From NCBI GenBank assembly GCA_020310875.1, contig CM035406.1, forward strand, positions 219,463,363 to 219,527,362: DNA of 64,000 bases, read 5' to 3'. The notes beneath the pieces were generated by a model. It was not told the origin of the DNA and did not search any database. It was given only the letters and a program-made list of their open reading frames with translations. Positions within the stretch are counted from its first letter, which is position 1. Each line of letters begins with the position of its first letter. The position numbers and the translations under genes are program-made. Source of the stretch: Ceratopteris richardii. Taxonomy: Eukaryota; Streptophyta; Polypodiopsida; Polypodiales; Pteridaceae. This document shows, piece after piece, positions 9,999 to 22,126 of the stretch.

Positions 9999-12642
9999 CA
10001 CCCCTTTGCACCTTAGGCATCCTTTACTCATTGCATAATGCACTTTGGCATAGTTCTACAATGTACTTCCATTTAAAAGCACTTCAGTGGCTATGGCTTC
10101 CTCCTTGGTTGCAAACCCGCCTAGATTGCTTCACCTATTCCATCTCCAAGTAATTCTATCTTCAAAGATCACTCTAGCTTTCTTGCAGTGGCTGATAATT
10201 TGGAATATTGATCACGCTCTACTTGATTAGTCACTCATTCCATCTTATCTAGACACAACCAAGATACTTCCCCTAATTGCACATTTAGTGGAAAGTAGAA
10301 AACCCACTCAAGATGGTCACAAAACTCTTAGTAGTAGTAATTGATCACACAACCAATCTCAACAAATATGGAGCTATTAATCAACCACCCAAGATTTCAT
10401 AGAGTTAGAAGCAATTTTTGGAAAGCCTCCAGTTTCCAATGAATACATAGTTTCATAATTAGGAAAATGGGAAATGCTTTACACGTTTTCTTGCTATAAA
10501 ATAAACATTTAGTGTCTATATCTCAACTTATTCAACCTTAAAAGAACATATAGAAAAACCAGATAATTGGTCAATATTTATGTTTCAGTGTCTTTTTTGG
10601 AATGCAAATATAGTTATCAAGAGCCATTTACAAGAATAGTGAATGTTTCTCTTGTTCTTTGACCCATATTGCACCTATTTTTTCCCACTACTATGCTACC
10701 TATGGAGCACATTCAATAGGTATTGCATTCATACAAAGTTTTCCTTCTTGTTCAATGACCACTCCTAGCTCCAAAAATGACATCTACATGCCCATAACAT
10801 ACAAAACTATAAGAAACAAAAGCCTCATATGTGTAGTTGTTATTTCCTAGTTAATTAAGAGACCACAAAGGCCAAGAGATTGACACTTCTCATGCTATAG
10901 GTATGTCCCTCACTCCTAAGCATCCTATTAAGACTCATCCCTATAGGTGTAGACTTGGTGGATCTAGATGATTCACAATTAGAATCTTTCCATAAGCCAG
11001 AATCACCTCCTATGGAGTAGCCCAACCCTCATGCACCACCAATTTCAAATATTTCGATGATCAAACTATTCCAAACAACATCTCAACCCCGATATGTTTA
11101 GTTTGAATTGTTTCCTCTCTCATCATCTCTAGACACCATCAATATGAGAAGGTCCTTACTACTCAATGTCTAATTCAACCACTCCATATTCCATTTACTT
11201 GCCATCCCTATGTTCTCCCATTATATTACCTCATTCACCTCATGCAAATGCCCTTCCTTTAGTTCTTTTCCCATTATCACCCCCAAATCAACTTGCACCA
11301 CCTATTAAACCTCCTTCTTCTCAACATCTAATAGATATAGGGTAGTATTTGATATAGGCAATAGAAGCCTTATAGTAGCTTCAACAATAGGATGCCAACA
11401 ATTGGCTTATGGTAACCATCCATTCTATCTTTTTATATTCAGAAGATTTTTAGATTGAAGAATTGAATAAAAGCCTCGCTCAATTGGAACCTCAAATTTA
11501 TAAACCGGATGAAGAGTTGGAGTGCCAAAAATCTTGGTACAATTAAAATGCTTAGATATGTGAAAAATAATAAGATATGAATCGGATACGACAATAATTT
11601 TGATAAAGAATAGTAGAGGGAGTGAAATTACTAAATCAAATGCATAGTAGATAGGTGATCCTTTGATCACCACAGTCAATTGCAACAATTGGGTGCACAA
11701 CTAGAGAGTCGTACATATCAACTTTTATTGATTCACAATAGGAAATAATCAAAATGCATTGGGATTAGCCAAGAATGATGTTGTAATAAAAAAAGTCATA
11801 AAATATGTCGATTAGATAATTCAAGGATTTCATAATTAATTTGACACTTCTAAGTAGCATGCCAAGAATTTGGCTCAATGTAAAATTTTTATTTACTGAG
11901 GAAATAAAAAAGAGACTAGAAGTATTGAAGTGTAGACAGCATGATGGAAGTAGAGCTCAAAAGTCAAAGGTTGAAGAAGGGGTATTACATCAACAAAGCC
12001 ACTTTATCATAAAGTTAAAAAGGACTTAAACAATTTTGAGCTTAACAACACTAAGTCTTGGCAAGGTGACTTAATCCACCTGTAAATGTTTCACACTACC
12101 CGACTTTTAGTTTTCATGTGTAGGTTTGGTCCATTTGAGCATGCCAAGTGTTCCGGTGCTACCATAATATTTTTTTTGTACTCATTAGTTTTTAAGGCAA
12201 AACATAGTATTGACAATAATGGAATAATAAACCCAAGAGGGATGTATGTAAATTATGATAGACTTAGTGTTACTGATTATAACGGAGTTATCCTAGAGAC
12301 ACCTATCCTAGAGTAAGACACTTGGCCAAAATCATTCCTACAACATATCAATAAAGTGAAGATGAGGAAGCATGACATAGTCTATGTAAGGACCCAATGC
12401 AAGGTGAAGTCAAGAGGGAATCCTTGATTTGAGGATCAAAGTGCTATTAATGGCATTCTTGAAGTTGTTGGATTTTTCTATCATTGTGCTATGTTTCTTA
12501 TTGTGTTCAGATCATTGTAATCTTTGAATGCTGGGGAAATAGAACTTTGTGATCACCATTTATTTTTGAAAGTGATTATTGTATTGATTTATTTTTCATG
12601 TACTTGTGTACCAATTTTTAGTGTTGCATACTATCCTTTGTG
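9999..12642. other. Decayed non-coding stretch; possible Gypsy integrase tail near 12050-12190
   Basis: No coding frame, RNA gene or clear repeat boundary is visible in most of this interval. At about 12050-12170 on the plus strand the translation has SWQGDLIHL and RLLVFMCRFGPFEHAKCSGA, which weakly resembles the GDLVL ... R..GPF ... GA tail (GPY/F region) of plant Gypsy integrases. It could belong to the same old element as 3001-3442, now separated by E1, but the similarity is only suggestive. Confidence 0.3.
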
Positions 12643-12651
12643 CACACACAC

Positions 12652-12731
<80 letters not shown>

Positions 12732-12733
12732 AT
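12643..12733. repeat. Compound (CA)n-(TA)n-(TG)n microsatellite
   Basis: A short CA run, a TA run of about 58 bases and a TG run follow each other. Because CA and TG are complementary and TA is self-complementary, the whole block is an inverted repeat. Element E2 is inserted at its right end; the TA run resumes at 15846. Confidence 0.95.
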
Positions 12734-13105
12734 TGTTGATGTGTGAAACATCACAAGAAATGAATTAATGTGACACTAGAACACCTCTATGGTCACCATT
12801 AACTCAATGCCACTCCAAACTTTGAGAAATGATAGCCAAAACCAAGAACTTTACTTCTTCAAAAATTTCTAGTCACTAAATGACATACCTTTAGTATTTT
12901 GCTAATTTCTCTTAGCACAAATATTATTTCTCCAAGATCATTTGGTTGATGAAAGTAGAAGAGTAGAGATTTCCAACAAGCTATTATTTGCAAGAAATAT
13001 ATCTCTACAACCCAAGTTATGACCTTCACAAGATGACTATGTCTAATTGCCAAAATTAGAAACTTTACCTATTATAGTAAGAGCGTCTGTCTAAAAATAG
13101 AAATT

Positions 13106-13480
13106 TCATGCTTAGCATCGACTTGCAACAAGAATTCGAATTGACTTGAGGTGTTTTTCGCCACTTTTCAGCAGGAAGTCGATGCTAGGCATCGACTTCT
13201 CGCATAAAACCTCAACCTTTGAGATGCCAAAAGAATAGATGATTTCATGTATACTTAGAACATCACTTATCCTCTGGAATTCGATGCCAGGCATCGACTT
13301 TATGCATAAACTCGATGCCAGGCATCGAGTTGCTCCATAGAACTCATCTTTTCAAGGAGATTTAGTAGTAGATAAAAATCAGATATGAAAAGAAGGACTT
13401 ATCACTTAGATTCGATGCCAGACATAGACTTCTCGCACAAAACACAACCTTTCACCATACATTCGATGCCAGGCATCGAC
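13106..13480. repeat. Dispersed palindrome array in E2 3' LTR
   Basis: About six copies of a hyphenated palindrome TCGATGCC-A-GGCATCGA are spaced 30-110 bp apart. Clear copies lie at 13176-13198 (10-bp perfect arms AAGTCGATGC/GCATCGACTT around TAG), 13281-13297, 13311-13329 and 13463-13479; 13106-13124 and 13411-13430 are degraded. Spacers between copies are unrelated, so this is not a simple tandem repeat. Confidence 0.9.
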
Positions 13481-13713
13481 TTGCTTGGAAAACTTCAACT
13501 TTTGAGATTATTACACAACACACAAAGCATGGAGATGGAGGAGAAAATATCATACACATAACTTTAACTAGTTCTTGTCATAGCTATGGAAAACTCAAAA
13601 GTTTACAGGTGCTTTCTCACTCACAGAAGCCCGACTATACTCAGTCATACAAAATGAACTTTTTCTCACTCTAACTACCTCTCTTCCACTTCGTGTCACT
13701 TGATACAAACTAA

Positions 13714-13723
13714 CTTATATAAT
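13714..13723 (-). promoter_or_regulatory. Putative TATA box in E2 3' LTR
   Basis: The minus strand reads ATTATATAAG. The matching site in the other LTR is CTATATAAG at 15675-15683. The palindromes lie downstream of it in transcription direction, so they would be in the transcribed R/U5 region. Confidence 0.5.
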
Positions 13724-13921
13724 TTTTCTCAATCTCGTGAGTTTTAGAAAACTTCTAGAACTAAAGTGAACTAACTTTACAAATATAATACACTTGTGAT
13801 TTTTTCCCTTCACATAGGCATATGGATTTCTTCCAAAACTTTACCCTTCAAATATATATCCAATTAGTGATTGTTTCTCCAACAGCTCCCCCTCAATCAC
13901 TAATTGACATTCTCTATTACT

Positions 13922-14968
13922 TCATATCATCTTCTCTTCCCTTATTCCTACCATGCTTTTGAATCTGCTAGTCATCACACCATCCAAACTCTTTGTCATT
14001 GTGTCTGCTATCTGATCTTTTGTAGAAATGTACTCCACTTCAAATTCTTTCTCCATTACCTTTTCTATGAGGAAATGATATTGTATCTCTATATGTTTGG
14101 TTCTTGCATGAAATACTGGATTTGCTGCAAGATAAAGTGAACTCATACTATCTCCATGTATTATAGGTATACCTTGATCAACGCCCAAGCTTTTGAAGAA
14201 TATCTGCATCCATATGACCTCCTTAGCTGCTTCCACAAGTCTTTTGTACTGAGCTTCCGTTGATGATAATGCTACTGTATGTTGTTTCTTTGAACACCAA
14301 CTTACAAGCTTATCACTAATATATATCATGTAGCCATGAGTTGATCTTCTGTCATCTTGATTACCTACCCAGTCTGAATCACTATAGGCTCTCAACTTCA
14401 AATCTGAAGTAAAAGGATAATATAATCCTTCCTTTATAGTTCCTTTTATATGTCTAAGAACTCTTTGACCTGCAATCCAATGTGGGTCCTTTGGACAATG
14501 CATGAATTGTGATAGAACTCCCACTACATAACTAAGATCAGGTCTTGTGAGTGTAGCGTAAATCAAACTACCCAGAAGAGATTGATACTTCCTCATATCT
14601 TTGTATTTTGCACCATCATATTTACTGAGCTTGTGATTAAGTTCAAGTGAAGTTGAAGTTTCTCTGAAACTTTCCATTCCAAGCTTCTTCAACAAGTTCA
14701 GAAGATACCTTTCTTGTGACACATATATGCCATGATTTGTATAAGTAACTTCCATTCCAAGAAAGTATGATAACTTTCCTAGATCACTGATCTTGAATTC
14801 TTTTTCAAGTAATCTCTTTACCTCCTTGATTCCTTCATCTGAAGTACCCGTGATTATAATGTCATCTACATAAATACAAATGTAGATTGTACCTTCCTCT
14901 GTTCTTTTGATGAGTATAGAGCTTTCCAACAAGCTATTATTTGCAAGAAATAGATCTCTACAACTCAA
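13922..14968 (-). pseudogene. E2 truncated Copia RT / RNase H with LTR-derived N-terminus
   Basis: The 348-codon frame is open. Residues from about 17 on are Copia RT: YICIYVDDIIITGTSDEG (active-site Asp pair intact), FKISDLGKLSYFLGME and the GSLIYATLTRPD block. RNase H follows with AYSDSDW (Asp), LSSTEAQY (Glu), HGDSMSS (Asp) and TKHIEIQYHFL. The first 16 residues are translated from 5' LTR sequence because a deletion joined the LTR to RT near 14920. The N-terminal half of RT is missing, so there is no working polymerase; the RNase H half looks intact. Confidence 0.9.
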
Positions 14969-15844
14969 GTTATGGCCTTCACAAGATGACTATGTCTAAC
15001 TGCCAAAATTGGAAACTTTACCTGTTATAGTAAGAGCGCCTGCCAAAAAATAGAAATTCGATGCCTAGCATTGACTTGGAACGACAATTCGATGCCGGGC
15101 ATCGACTTGAGGTTTTTTTAGCCACTTTTCACTAGGGATTCAATGCCAGGCATCGACATCTCGCATAAAACCTCAACCTTTGAGATGCCAAAAGAATAGA
15201 TGATTTCATGTATACTTAGAACATCACTTATCCTCTGGAACTCGATGCCAGGCATCGACTTTATGCATAAACTCAATGCCAGGCATCGAGTTTCTCCACA
15301 AAACTCATCTTTTCAAGGAGATTTAGCAGTAGATAAAAATCAGATATGAAAACAAGGACTTAGCACTTAGATTCGATGTCACGCATTGACTTCTCGCATA
15401 AAACACAACCTTTCACCATACATTCAATGCCAGACATCGAATTGCTTGGAAAACTTCAACTTTTGAGATTATTACACAACACACAAAGCATGGAGATGGA
15501 GGAGAGAATCTCATACATAGAACTTTAACTAGTTCTTGTCATAGCTATGGAAAACTCAGAAGTTTACAAGTGCTTTCTCACCCAGAGAAGCCCAACTATA
15601 CTCAATCATACAAAATGAACTTTTTCTCACTCTAACTACCTCTCTTCCACTTCGCCTCACTTGATACAAACTAACTTATATAGTTTTTCTCAATCTCGTG
15701 AGTTTTAAAAAACTTCTAGAACTAAAGTGAACTAACTTTACAAATATAATACACTTGTGAATTTGTCCCTTCACATTGGCATATGGATTTCCTCTAAAAC
15801 TTTTCCCTTCAAATATATATCCAATTAGTGATTGTTTCTCCAAC

Positions 15845-15845
<1 letters not shown>
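14922..15845 (-). repeat. E2 5' LTR, truncated at its inner end
   Basis: It matches 12971-13884 of the other LTR. The breakpoint lies in a shared GAGTA-AGAG sequence. Its palindrome array has seven copies, several with CG changed to CA or TG. Confidence 0.88.
15057..15445. repeat. Dispersed palindrome array in E2 5' LTR
   Basis: Seven copies of the TCGATGCC-A-GGCATCGA unit start near 15057, 15086, 15138, 15240, 15269, 15371 and 15421. Most differences from the perfect palindrome are CG to CA or TG, as expected from deamination of methylated cytosine. Confidence 0.88.

Positions 15846-15894
<49 letters not shown>
15846..15894. repeat. (TA)n microsatellite
   Basis: After TGTAT, the right-hand target duplication of E2, the TA run continues for over 40 bases. 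It is the right half of the microsatellite interrupted by E2. Confidence 0.95.
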
Positions 15895-15897
<3 letters not shown>

Positions 15898-18800
15898 TGG
15901 AATGATGCATAGAACACATTCTATTTGTGAAGGTGGAATTCATTATAATCTCATATGTAATGAGCCAAGGATAAAAGTACTTCATGTATGTACTTGGAAA
16001 TCCATAGAAGAAATGGGAAATAACTGTAAGCATGCATGGGAGTACCCTTAGATTTTTTTAGAGGGTTAAATGCGTATATGGGCATACAAGTAAGTACAAA
16101 GATGCCTATAGTAACATACTTGAAATTGGAAATTCATGATGACTCAAACTTGGAGCTTCAAGTACAAAGTACCCAAACTAATATGCCTCATCATGCAATG
16201 GATCAAAAGATGGATAAAGCCATAATAGAGGTAAGTACTAATTCTGACATGCTCATTTTCATTTGGTTGTTCGCCATGCAAGAGCAATGCATGAAAGAAT
16301 GCAATTTAATTGAAGTAGGTGGAATCCACACACTTAAAATGAGGCATGAATTAATTTTTCTGCATGTTACATTTAAGGCATAGAAAAATAGGAAAGGCTT
16401 TTTCATTAGCCCATAATGGACTCACCACATGAAGATTGTCAAAGAATGGAAATTGAGTGTCCATCATAGCATGGCATGAACATGAATGGAAAGCACCAGC
16501 ATGTATTCATGCATTAAATGGAGTTCTAAATGTGAATTCCATGCATGCTTTAAAGAGGGGTTCAATACATGAACCTTATGCATGCTAAGCATCTTCAAAC
16601 AAAGATGTATATGTTTTTGGCATACACTATGTATCCATGAATTAAATCACATATGCATGGGTTGATGGGACATGAGAGAGAATTTAAGTAAAGTTTAAGG
16701 TTAATATAGGAAATGACTTCTAATTATGAAGTCAAAAGCATACAAGTTTAATGGAATATTGAGGATATGTAACTCAATTCCCATTAACTTTTATGCTTTT
16801 TATATGTTGGCTTAATCCAAAAGCCAACATGATTTATTACAGATAGAAAAACCTTAAGCTTCAAGTCCTACTGATGGAACCTGAAGTTCCATAATACCCA
16901 TGGCATGCCTGATCAGCAAGGCCAAGGACTTAGGTTACAAACTAAGCAATGTTAACCATAAGATAGTGGTAATAAGAAATTGGATTGAAAGACAAATGAG
17001 AAGCCTATATGAGACCCTACACTGATGGGATAATTTTTCATTGTGAACGATGTTAAGAAGTTCAGAGGAACTTCAACATCTGATCATTGAGGACAATGAT
17101 CACACTAAAAGGGGGAAGAGAATGTCCTCAAATGACATATTAGGGAAAAAAATGGTTGAACCATTTTACCCTTTTAAAAGTTCATTTCTTCCCCAATAAG
17201 CTTCTTCCTTCATTGACAAAAGGTAGGATTCATTTGGATCTTTGAGAAAATTGCTTCAAAAAGGGAAGAGTGGTAACTCATTACGCATATCTAGAGAAGA
17301 GGAAGATTAAAGGGTTGAACGAAACTCTTAATACCTCTACTCCGAAATGTGCTCTATCAGTAAGAAACAATTTATCAAGATGGTTAAAAGGTAACCTTTT
17401 AGCAGAGCTTATGATTGACTATATCCTTTGATACATATGCCTTAGCTTATGTCAATAGATAATACTAGATCTATTATCAAATGACATAAACAAAGCTGAC
17501 TTTGATTGCATCTGATCAAGGAAATAGTTCAATGAAAGATCAGTTTTCAAAGTCTTTTCAAGAACAAAGCAAGACTCTGTAAGAATGTAACTTACAAAGG
17601 TTTTGATTATATTTGATAAGACTAAAATGAATGGAATTTAATCCCTGAGTAAGAGCTAAATTTGTCTACACTATGGTGAGATTGTAAACCGGATGGTATG
17701 GGACGTCTAGGTTTACAATATCACTTAAGTGGGTTCAGTGGTATGGGACACTAAATTTAAGGATAATGGAAGCTTAAGCTCAAGGATATTTGAGAGCTTT
17801 TTCAAGGATTTAGCATAAATGAACCTCCCATTTGGATAGGAAATTAAAAGAACATCAATTTCCTATAGTTTTCAAGGACGAAAACTCCTTAAAGGGGGGA
17901 AGAAAGGTATCATCAATATGATACTTCAAAGCAAAAGATATTCCTTAACTCTTTCATGAAAGTTAAGGAGTACATTGGATGTCCAAGTACCTAAGTATGT
18001 TTGAGTTAAATCTCAAACAAAGTAAGAACCAGATATGTAAGAAGGGAATTCATTAAAGAATTCCATTTTGGCAAGTAAACTAAGGTAAGCTAGCCAAAGA
18101 CTTGAAGCATATTTAGAGTAGGGTATTTGAGAGTAGATAAAGAGAGATCGACAAGCATGGCAACTCGCTTAAGTCAACAGGGTGATATATAATTGTTGAT
18201 CCCTAAAAAGAGAATAGTTAATGGTTTTAAGAACATCAACATGATGTTGAAGACTCAAGCAAGGATATCAACTCATGAAGGTATGAGTTGAAGATCCCAA
18301 GAAAATCCCATAGGTAAATATTATTGAAAAAGGGATCTAAAGGAGAAAAAACTCGATCTTATCTCCTACTAAATTAGCTAGAGGAATTTTGAGAAAGCCA
18401 AGTGACCTAACTTGGTCAAATATATCAGACCTTTTATGGTTGGATAATTCAAGAGGCCTCCATTGGTCAAAAAGATCAAACCCTTTTATAGTGTGATACC
18501 AAGTAAAGTTCAAAGGTCAACCTAAAGAGACCTTTGAATTAACTAGCACTATATTAGAAACCTTAGTCTTTGCTCTCATGAAAATGATGCCAAGGAGTTC
18601 CAAGATGGAATTCATGATCATGGTTAATGATCAGAGAGCATCAAAAAGATAAGGGCAAAGAATGTAGAAAGGTTAAGGATGTAGTTCTATGGATTGGAGG
18701 AAGAACTCCCTAGTATGGGACAGTGAGAACTAACTCCCATTGAAACTTTCTCTAATGGCCAGAGAGAAAATAGACTCAAAATCCAATAGGAAACATCGGG

Positions 18801-20320
18801 ATAAGCCTTAAAGATAAGACCATTTAGATTAAAGTCTTCGGTTCATTATGAGGTGTAGAAATGTACCTCCTTGAACCAATTTAATACACTTGGTTGTATG
18901 AACTAAAGGGTAAATAGAATGAACATGATATTTACCCTAGAAAAGGCTATCCTTTTAAGCATATGCATTTTTCTTAATAAAATGCATAGCCAAATTTATA
19001 TGGAACAATAAATTTGGATAAGTAAGAGGGTAAAGAATTTTGGGAGTTTTCCAAGTTAAACTCCAAAAGTAAAGTCAAGCCTATTCAAGTATAATAACCT
19101 TGAATGAAAGAATGATCTATAAAAGACCTTCTTTTGAATCTTTGGTGAGAACAAGTGATTCAAGAATGTTCCTAGCAAGATCTAGGATATGATGCCTAGA
19201 AACATGTATCTTTCTTGCAAGTCCTTGGAACTAAAACTACAAAACTTGAATCATCTCAACTCCATCCTATAGAAAATCTAGAAGGTATCTTGATGAAGCA
19301 TTATTCCTCAATTATTTTGAAGGAATTGGTTTAGTAAGCTCTTTGCAAAGCTTTGGTGATCTTCGAGGTTAGTATACATAACTATCTAATGTATGAACCA
19401 GAGTCGGTTCGAGATAGTTAATACTGATTCTCATTGGAAAGAACTGGCTAACAAAGAACAAGGTAGAGACCCAAGAGAATGGTCTACCAAATAATTCCAA
19501 TTCCTAAAGTCATCTTTTGGTCTAAGTCTTGAATGTTAAAACTTCCAAAAGGATTAAACTCTATTCTAAGAATTAATCCAAGGAAAATCAAACATGATCA
19601 AGATAGGGATCCATTTGTAGACATGAACTTGTAGATTGGGTATATTATCATTCGGAATACTTGAGCTTTATGTTTCAAGAAAACCTGGATGATTGAAATA
19701 AGTCCACCTAAGTTGCCAAGGAATGAGAAGATAGTATTTCTCCTCATTTTATTGAGCATGTTTTGGCAGGGACTGACTAGATCCACTTTACTAAGTTCAC
19801 ATCTTTAGCTAAGTCCTATCAAATACAAATAAAGTATTTTTGTATTTGAAAAGGACTATAAAAGAATAAGTTAAGTTCAGAACATTTGAAGATTCCTCTC
19901 CTTTCTGTTGAAAGTGGAAGATGAATCTAGTTTCTGGCCCTTTCAAGATAGAGATAGGATCTCTATCATAGACTCTAAAATTATAAATTCTAGGCAAGTA
20001 CGAAGTGTATTGAAATTTATTATTTTATGGAGCTCTAGGTTTGTGAAAGTGCCAAAAGAAAAAGACCACCAATGAAGTCCACCCATTTCACTAGTCCATA
20101 GGTACAAGGCATGTATGTACATTAGGGTGGACTAAGGGAAAGTGATTTGGGGCAGGCATCTTGATTCATTTTCTTTCAGATTAAGGCAGGGATTTTCCCT
20201 TATCTGATTATTGGAAATGAATCTAAAGAGAGAGATGACCATGCTCATAGTATAGATCATGGTGCACGGGGGAATACTTCACATATTATACCTACACACA
20301 TTTTCAAGGACGAAAATGTT
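15895..20320 (+). other. ORF-poor interior of a Gypsy-related or LARD-like element
   Basis: About 4.4 kb hold almost no frame above 60 codons (none between about 16410 and 19590) and no domain I recognise. The segment ends in a typical plant Gypsy 3' end (TTTTCAAGGACGAAAA ... AAAGGGGGGAAGAA) followed by an LTR. A second copy of the same signal occurs internally at 17870-17904. The layout suits a non-coding LARD-like derivative, or two stacked decayed elements. Confidence 0.45.
17870..17904 (+). other. Internal polypurine-tract-like Gypsy 3' end motif
   Basis: TTCAAGGACGAAAAC and, six bases on, AAAGGGGGGAAGAA duplicate the arrangement at 20303-20334. Here no sequence starting TG with LTR character follows. 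Confidence 0.5.
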
Positions 20321-20334
20321 AAAGGGGGGAAGAA
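20321..20334 (+). other. Polypurine tract of Gypsy-type element
   Basis: AAAGGGGGGAAGAA lies immediately before the LTR start TGTTGT and is preceded by TTCAAGGACGAAAA, a common motif just before the 3' LTR of plant Gypsy elements. Confidence 0.8.
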
Positions 20335-20836
20335 TGTTGTATAATTCATGGGTTTAGAGGGTTAAACATATGGATTCTAAAGATTAGAATATGATGTATG
20401 TTTGCTTTAGTCTAGCCCTTGAATTACCCTTGGAACATGCCTTGAATCTTTGGGTGAAACCCTTGGTTTTAACCCTTGAGGTATTTATTCATATGAGCTC
20501 CCAATTGAATGGTTGGAACCTTAGGCTTGATTTATCCTAAGGCGTGGGAACCTTAGTCTTGGGAGAAGCTTCTCTAGGAGCCACCTTGTGTGTACATGAG
20601 AGAAGAATCCTCATTTGATTTAGAAGGCATGTGATAGACCTTGGGAAATTAGAAGGCATGTGATCACCCTTGGGAAAGTGTCCACATGAGGGACACTTGG
20701 CTGGACACTTGGCCAATCTCAAGGACATGCACCCCCTTGGGCTAGAGGTATATATATGGGTGGAGTTGGATGGGTGGATACGTGCTCTCTCTTAGTGAAG
20801 TGGTTTTGCTAGGTAGTAGTTTGTTGTTTCACAACA
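20335..20836 (+). repeat. 3' LTR of Gypsy-type element
   Basis: This 502-bp sequence runs from TGTTGT to ACAACA with a TATA-like TATATATA at about 20749. Copia protease sequence (element D) resumes at exactly 20837, so this LTR end is defined by the junction. The matching 5' LTR was not found in the window. The last bases before the PBS at the window's left edge (ending TCTCAACA) resemble this LTR's end (TCACAACA), so it could belong to E0, but the overlap is too short to decide. Confidence 0.75.
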
Positions 20837-21122
20837 CTTTCTCCACAATTTTTCCTACACTTATCAAGTTTTTAGGAATAGTAGGAACATAAAGTACCTT
20901 GCTTAAGAGTGTGCTTCCACTCTTTGTCTTCACTGATCCAATGCTTTCCACTTTATGCTTGGTGTTATCTTCTGTTTGAACTGTATGTCCACTCACCTTT
21001 GCTTCCATTTCAGTCATCAGTGATATATTGCCACTCAGATGATTGTTACATCCTGAGTCAATATAGAATACCCTTTGATCTTCTCCTATTGCTTCATGTG
21101 TTGCATTCAAAATGAGAGTCAT
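20837..21122 (-). pseudogene. D Copia aspartic protease, truncated
   Basis: FYIDSGCNNHLSGN carries the retropepsin Asp, followed by VQTEDNTKHKV and VLYVPTIPKNLISVGKIVEK. The sequence is cut where the Gypsy LTR begins, just after the VEK block. Confidence 0.88.
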
Positions 21123-22126
21123 GTCATCCTTCTGATCTGATGCATAATTATCATAGTTGTTATTATAGGACTAATGTTGAAAGCTTCTTCCACCTCCTCT
21201 AGAGGTCCTATCACCTCTTCCTTTGAAGTTACCTCTTTGATTTTTGCCTCCTCTTCCTCTTTGATTGAAACTCTGATTATGAATTCCAACATTTGATTGT
21301 TATACCAACAATCATTTGCCAGATGATTTGTTCTGCCACAAATCCAACAAGCTTTAACATTATCTTTATTCTTACCTCCTCTTCCTTTACCTCTTGAATT
21401 CATCTTCCCTCTTGTAAAATTAACTTGGCTTGAAGATCCTTCATCATCAGTTGACTGCTTCACTTTGCCATTCTTTTTCTTATCCTTAGAGTACATAGCT
21501 TCACTTGCACTCCTATCATTATCTCCCTTAATGTCCTACTCAAACGTTAGGATGTGTCCTAGCAATTGATTAAGATCAGGAGTAAAGTGATCTAATGACA
21601 ATTCTATGGACAATATGAAAGGTTTCCATTTCTCATCTCCTCTCAGACCTGTAAGTATTTGTCTTACCAACTTATCTTCTTCAATATCTTCATCTACTTC
21701 TCCCAAGCTATCTGCAATATCCTTCATTCTTGCCACATAATTAGAAATTGATTGTGAACTCTTCTTCTTGAAGGTTGTGAACTCAGCCCATAATGATGAA
21801 TTCCTTGACTTGGTTGTATTTTGAAACTACTCTTCCAAAGCATTCCACACATCTATTGCACTTTCTAATCCTCTAATATGAGGTAGAAGATAATAATTTA
21901 CAGCCATGTAAATGATGCTCCTAGCTTGAGCATCCTTCTTCATCCAGTTCTTCAAATCTGCAAGCTCTTCCCTAATTGGAACACTAGGATCTTCAAACTC
22001 AGGCTTTTCTTCTTTTCTTGTGATGAATGCCATCAAGTCTTTGCTCATGAGGTGTGCCTCCATCCTCATGGACCAAGCTGGATAGTTATCCCTATCTAGC
22101 TTATCAATCTTTAAGCTTTCTCCCAT
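21123..22126 (-). pseudogene. D Copia gag, broken
   Basis: It starts at MGESLKIDKLDRDNYPAWS and has the UBN2-type gag core (MRMEAHLMSKDL, RGLESAIDVWNAL, VARMKDIADSLGE). A canonical zinc knuckle C-W-I-C-x4-H-x4-C lies near 21315-21356. Stops occur near 21827 and 21536, and a frameshift after the knuckle turns the Gly/Arg-rich tail into an unrelated frame. It diverges clearly from the gag of E1 and G, so D is a separate Copia family. Confidence 0.88.

Larger units (their letters stand above)
12734..13884 (-). repeat. E2 3' LTR
   Basis: This 1,151-bp LTR is bounded by TGTTG and CAACA. The inner end is next to a polypurine tract (minus strand GAGGGGGAGC, 13885-13895). Its left part shares a GACACTAGAACACCTC-like block with the LTR of F at about 61171, confirming the boundary assignment. 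It carries a palindrome array at 13106-13480. Confidence 0.88.
12734..15845 (-). mobile_element. E2: internally deleted Copia retrotransposon
   Basis: LTR ends TGTTG...CAACA are flanked by target duplication TGTAT (12729-12733 and 15846-15850). The 3' LTR (left) is complete. The 5' LTR (right) lacks about 190 bp at its inner end and is fused directly to mid-RT, so PBS, gag, protease, integrase and the RT N-terminus are gone. The remaining RT-RNase H frame is open. It cannot reverse transcribe without a PBS. It is of the same family as element F. Confidence 0.9.

Noticed and set aside
12524..12739. 71-codon frame ending in (YI)n
   Set aside because: The repeat translates the TA microsatellite; no start context or homology. 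The same applies to the frames at 15776-16051 and 15809-16033.
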